7,404 nt of DNA from NCBI GenBank assembly GCA_029256345.1, contig JAQSYC010000203.1, positions 1 through 7,404 of the forward strand, in the 5' to 3' direction. This document shows, piece after piece, positions 6,637-7,404 of this stretch. This DNA is from Clostridia bacterium (GTDB taxonomy: Bacteria; Bacillota; Clostridia; Lachnospirales; Cellulosilyticaceae). The notes under the pieces are model-generated. The model had not been told where the DNA came from, did no database searches, and was given only the letters and a program-made list of their open reading frames with translations. Made by a program: the position numbers and the translations under genes. Position 1 is the first letter of the stretch. Each line of letters begins with the position of its first letter.

Positions 6637-6692
6637 ATTCAATTGATCTCGTATGCTAGCCTAAACAGCTGCATTTTAAAGTGTTCTATCTA

Positions 6693-7334
6693 TCACTCTA
6701 CACTCTGTTCAATTGGCTGATTTACAAACTCTTCTACCCTTTGATAAGTGCCACCATCGCCAATCACTATAATTGTATCCCCTGATTTAAAAACAGCATA
6801 AGGGCCGGGCGATAAGATCATCTGCCCTTCTCTTTTAATCGCCACTATTGTAGCACCTGTATTTTGCCAAAATTTTGTATCTACAATGGCTTTGTCTGTA
6901 ATGACTGATTCTTTATTAATATTGATTTCATATTGGGCGATAGGATCAATATGTCTTGCCTTTTCATTAAGGTTAAACATTTGGTCTATAATATCTAAAA
7001 TACGATCGTTTGCTTTGTCTCTTTCTTTGATTAAATCCTTTAGTTCTTGCTTAAGCTGACGATAACTTTTGTTTCTATCAAATTTTTCAATGTATCTGTT
7101 AGCATTTTCTTTAGATAAGATGGTTGCGCCGCTATTGGGCTGTACCGATACAATATTCATATCTGCAAGCAGCCTAAAAGATCTGCGGATCGTTTCAGGA
7201 GACACCCCATACTCTGAAGACATCAGTGACCGTCCTGATATTTTGGTATTCTCTTTTAAGTCTCCCTTAGAAATTCTAGAGGCTATGTCAAATGCAATCT
7301 GTGCATAAACAGGCGGTGTTACAGAGTGGTTCAT
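6693..7334 (-). CDS. busR: GntR-type regulator with RCK_C domain, BusR-like
   Basis: Cytoplasmic DNA-binding regulator of 213 residues, close to the length of streptococcal and lactococcal BusR. A GntR winged helix lies at about 8-75, with the recognition-helix area YGVSPETIRRSFRLLADMNI and the wing VQPNSGATIL. A charged helix at about 80-128 (YIEKF to DQMFNL) should form a coiled coil. A C-terminal RCK_C/TrkA_C domain lies at about 133-205, with GATIVAIKREGQMILSPGP and FKSGDTIIVIGD. GntR plus coiled coil plus RCK_C is the BusR architecture. In that family the RCK_C domain binds cyclic di-AMP, and the protein then represses a glycine betaine transporter. The setting beside opuC genes agrees with this, but c-di-AMP binding and target are inferred. 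The start has AAGGAGG with 8-base spacing. The gene has its own promoter and terminator. Confidence 0.9.
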   Translation of the reverse strand: MNHSVTPPVYAQIAFDIASRISKGDLKENTKISGRSLMSSEYGVSPETIRRSFRLLADMNIVSVQPNSGATILSKENANRYIEKFDRNKSYRQLKQELKDLIKERDKANDRILDIIDQMFNLNEKARHIDPIAQYEININKESVITDKAIVDTKFWQNTGATIVAIKREGQMILSPGPYAVFKSGDTIIVIGDGGTYQRVEEFVNQPIEQSVE

Positions 7335-7371
7335 ACCAAGTGCCTCCTTGTATAATCAATAAACTGTTGTT

Positions 7372-7400
7372 ATTATATCTACTTCTTATCAAAAAGTCAA
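7372..7400 (-). promoter_or_regulatory. Near-consensus sigma-A promoter of the busR-like gene
   Basis: On the minus strand, TTGACT (7395-7400), 17 bases and TATAAT (7372-7377) make an almost perfect housekeeping promoter. The -10 box lies 37 bases before the start codon of the regulator, leaving a short leader that contains AAGGAGG (7343-7349). Confidence 0.85.
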
Positions 7401-7404
7401 CGTG

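Noticed and set aside
6286..7308. Plus-strand open frames at 6286-6594 and 7069-7308
   Set aside because: They are antisense to opuCA and to the BusR-like gene, have no family features, and the first runs into the operon promoter and leader.
7366..7401. GTTGAC and AACAAC flanking the regulator promoter as an autoregulatory operator
   Set aside because: Only four bases of each arm pair, orientation and spacing differ from the repeat at opuCA, and the first arm is simply part of the -35 box.

Overview
The window is AT-rich DNA with strong Gram-positive ribosome binding sites (AAGGAGG and AAGGGGGTGA types), A/T-flanked hairpin terminators, a lipoprotein lipobox and Firmicutes-type gene families. 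A low-GC Firmicute is well supported. A member of Clostridia is my best guess, from codon use and the YesM/YesN-like two-component pair, but nothing here fixes the genus. All genes run on the minus strand except one small membrane protein gene.

Left part (1-2180, minus): a two-component system. A short YesN-like response regulator (REC plus AraC-type helix-turn-helix) is followed 4 bases later by a YesM-like sensor histidine kinase. The kinase runs off the left edge before its ATP-binding domain. Middle (2181-3193): a gene-poor stretch holding an apparently orphan terminator hairpin, a plus-strand gene for a DUF805 membrane protein with its own ribosome binding site and a possible promoter, and a bidirectional terminator between it and the transporter operon converging from the right.

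Right part (3194-7404, minus): an osmoprotectant ABC transporter operon of the OpuC type. The order is ATPase with tandem CBS domains (opuCA), permease (opuCB), second permease (opuCD) and substrate-binding lipoprotein (opuCC). The first three genes are overlapped or nearly so. Upstream, in the same direction but separated by a strong terminator, lies a GntR-type regulator with a coiled coil and a C-terminal RCK_C (TrkA_C) domain. This is the architecture of BusR, the cyclic-di-AMP-activated repressor of the glycine betaine transporter BusA/OpuA in lactococci and streptococci. It has its own near-consensus promoter at the right edge.

The most interesting point is the combination. A BusR-like repressor sits directly before an OpuC-type operon, and a perfect inverted repeat (GACAAC-N17-GTTGTC) spans the likely -10 box of that operon. 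The ATPase carries CBS domains, which bind c-di-AMP in some OpuCA proteins. Together these suggest that one second messenger could control osmolyte import both at transcription and at transporter activity. This is inferred from domain architecture and context and is not proved by the sequence.
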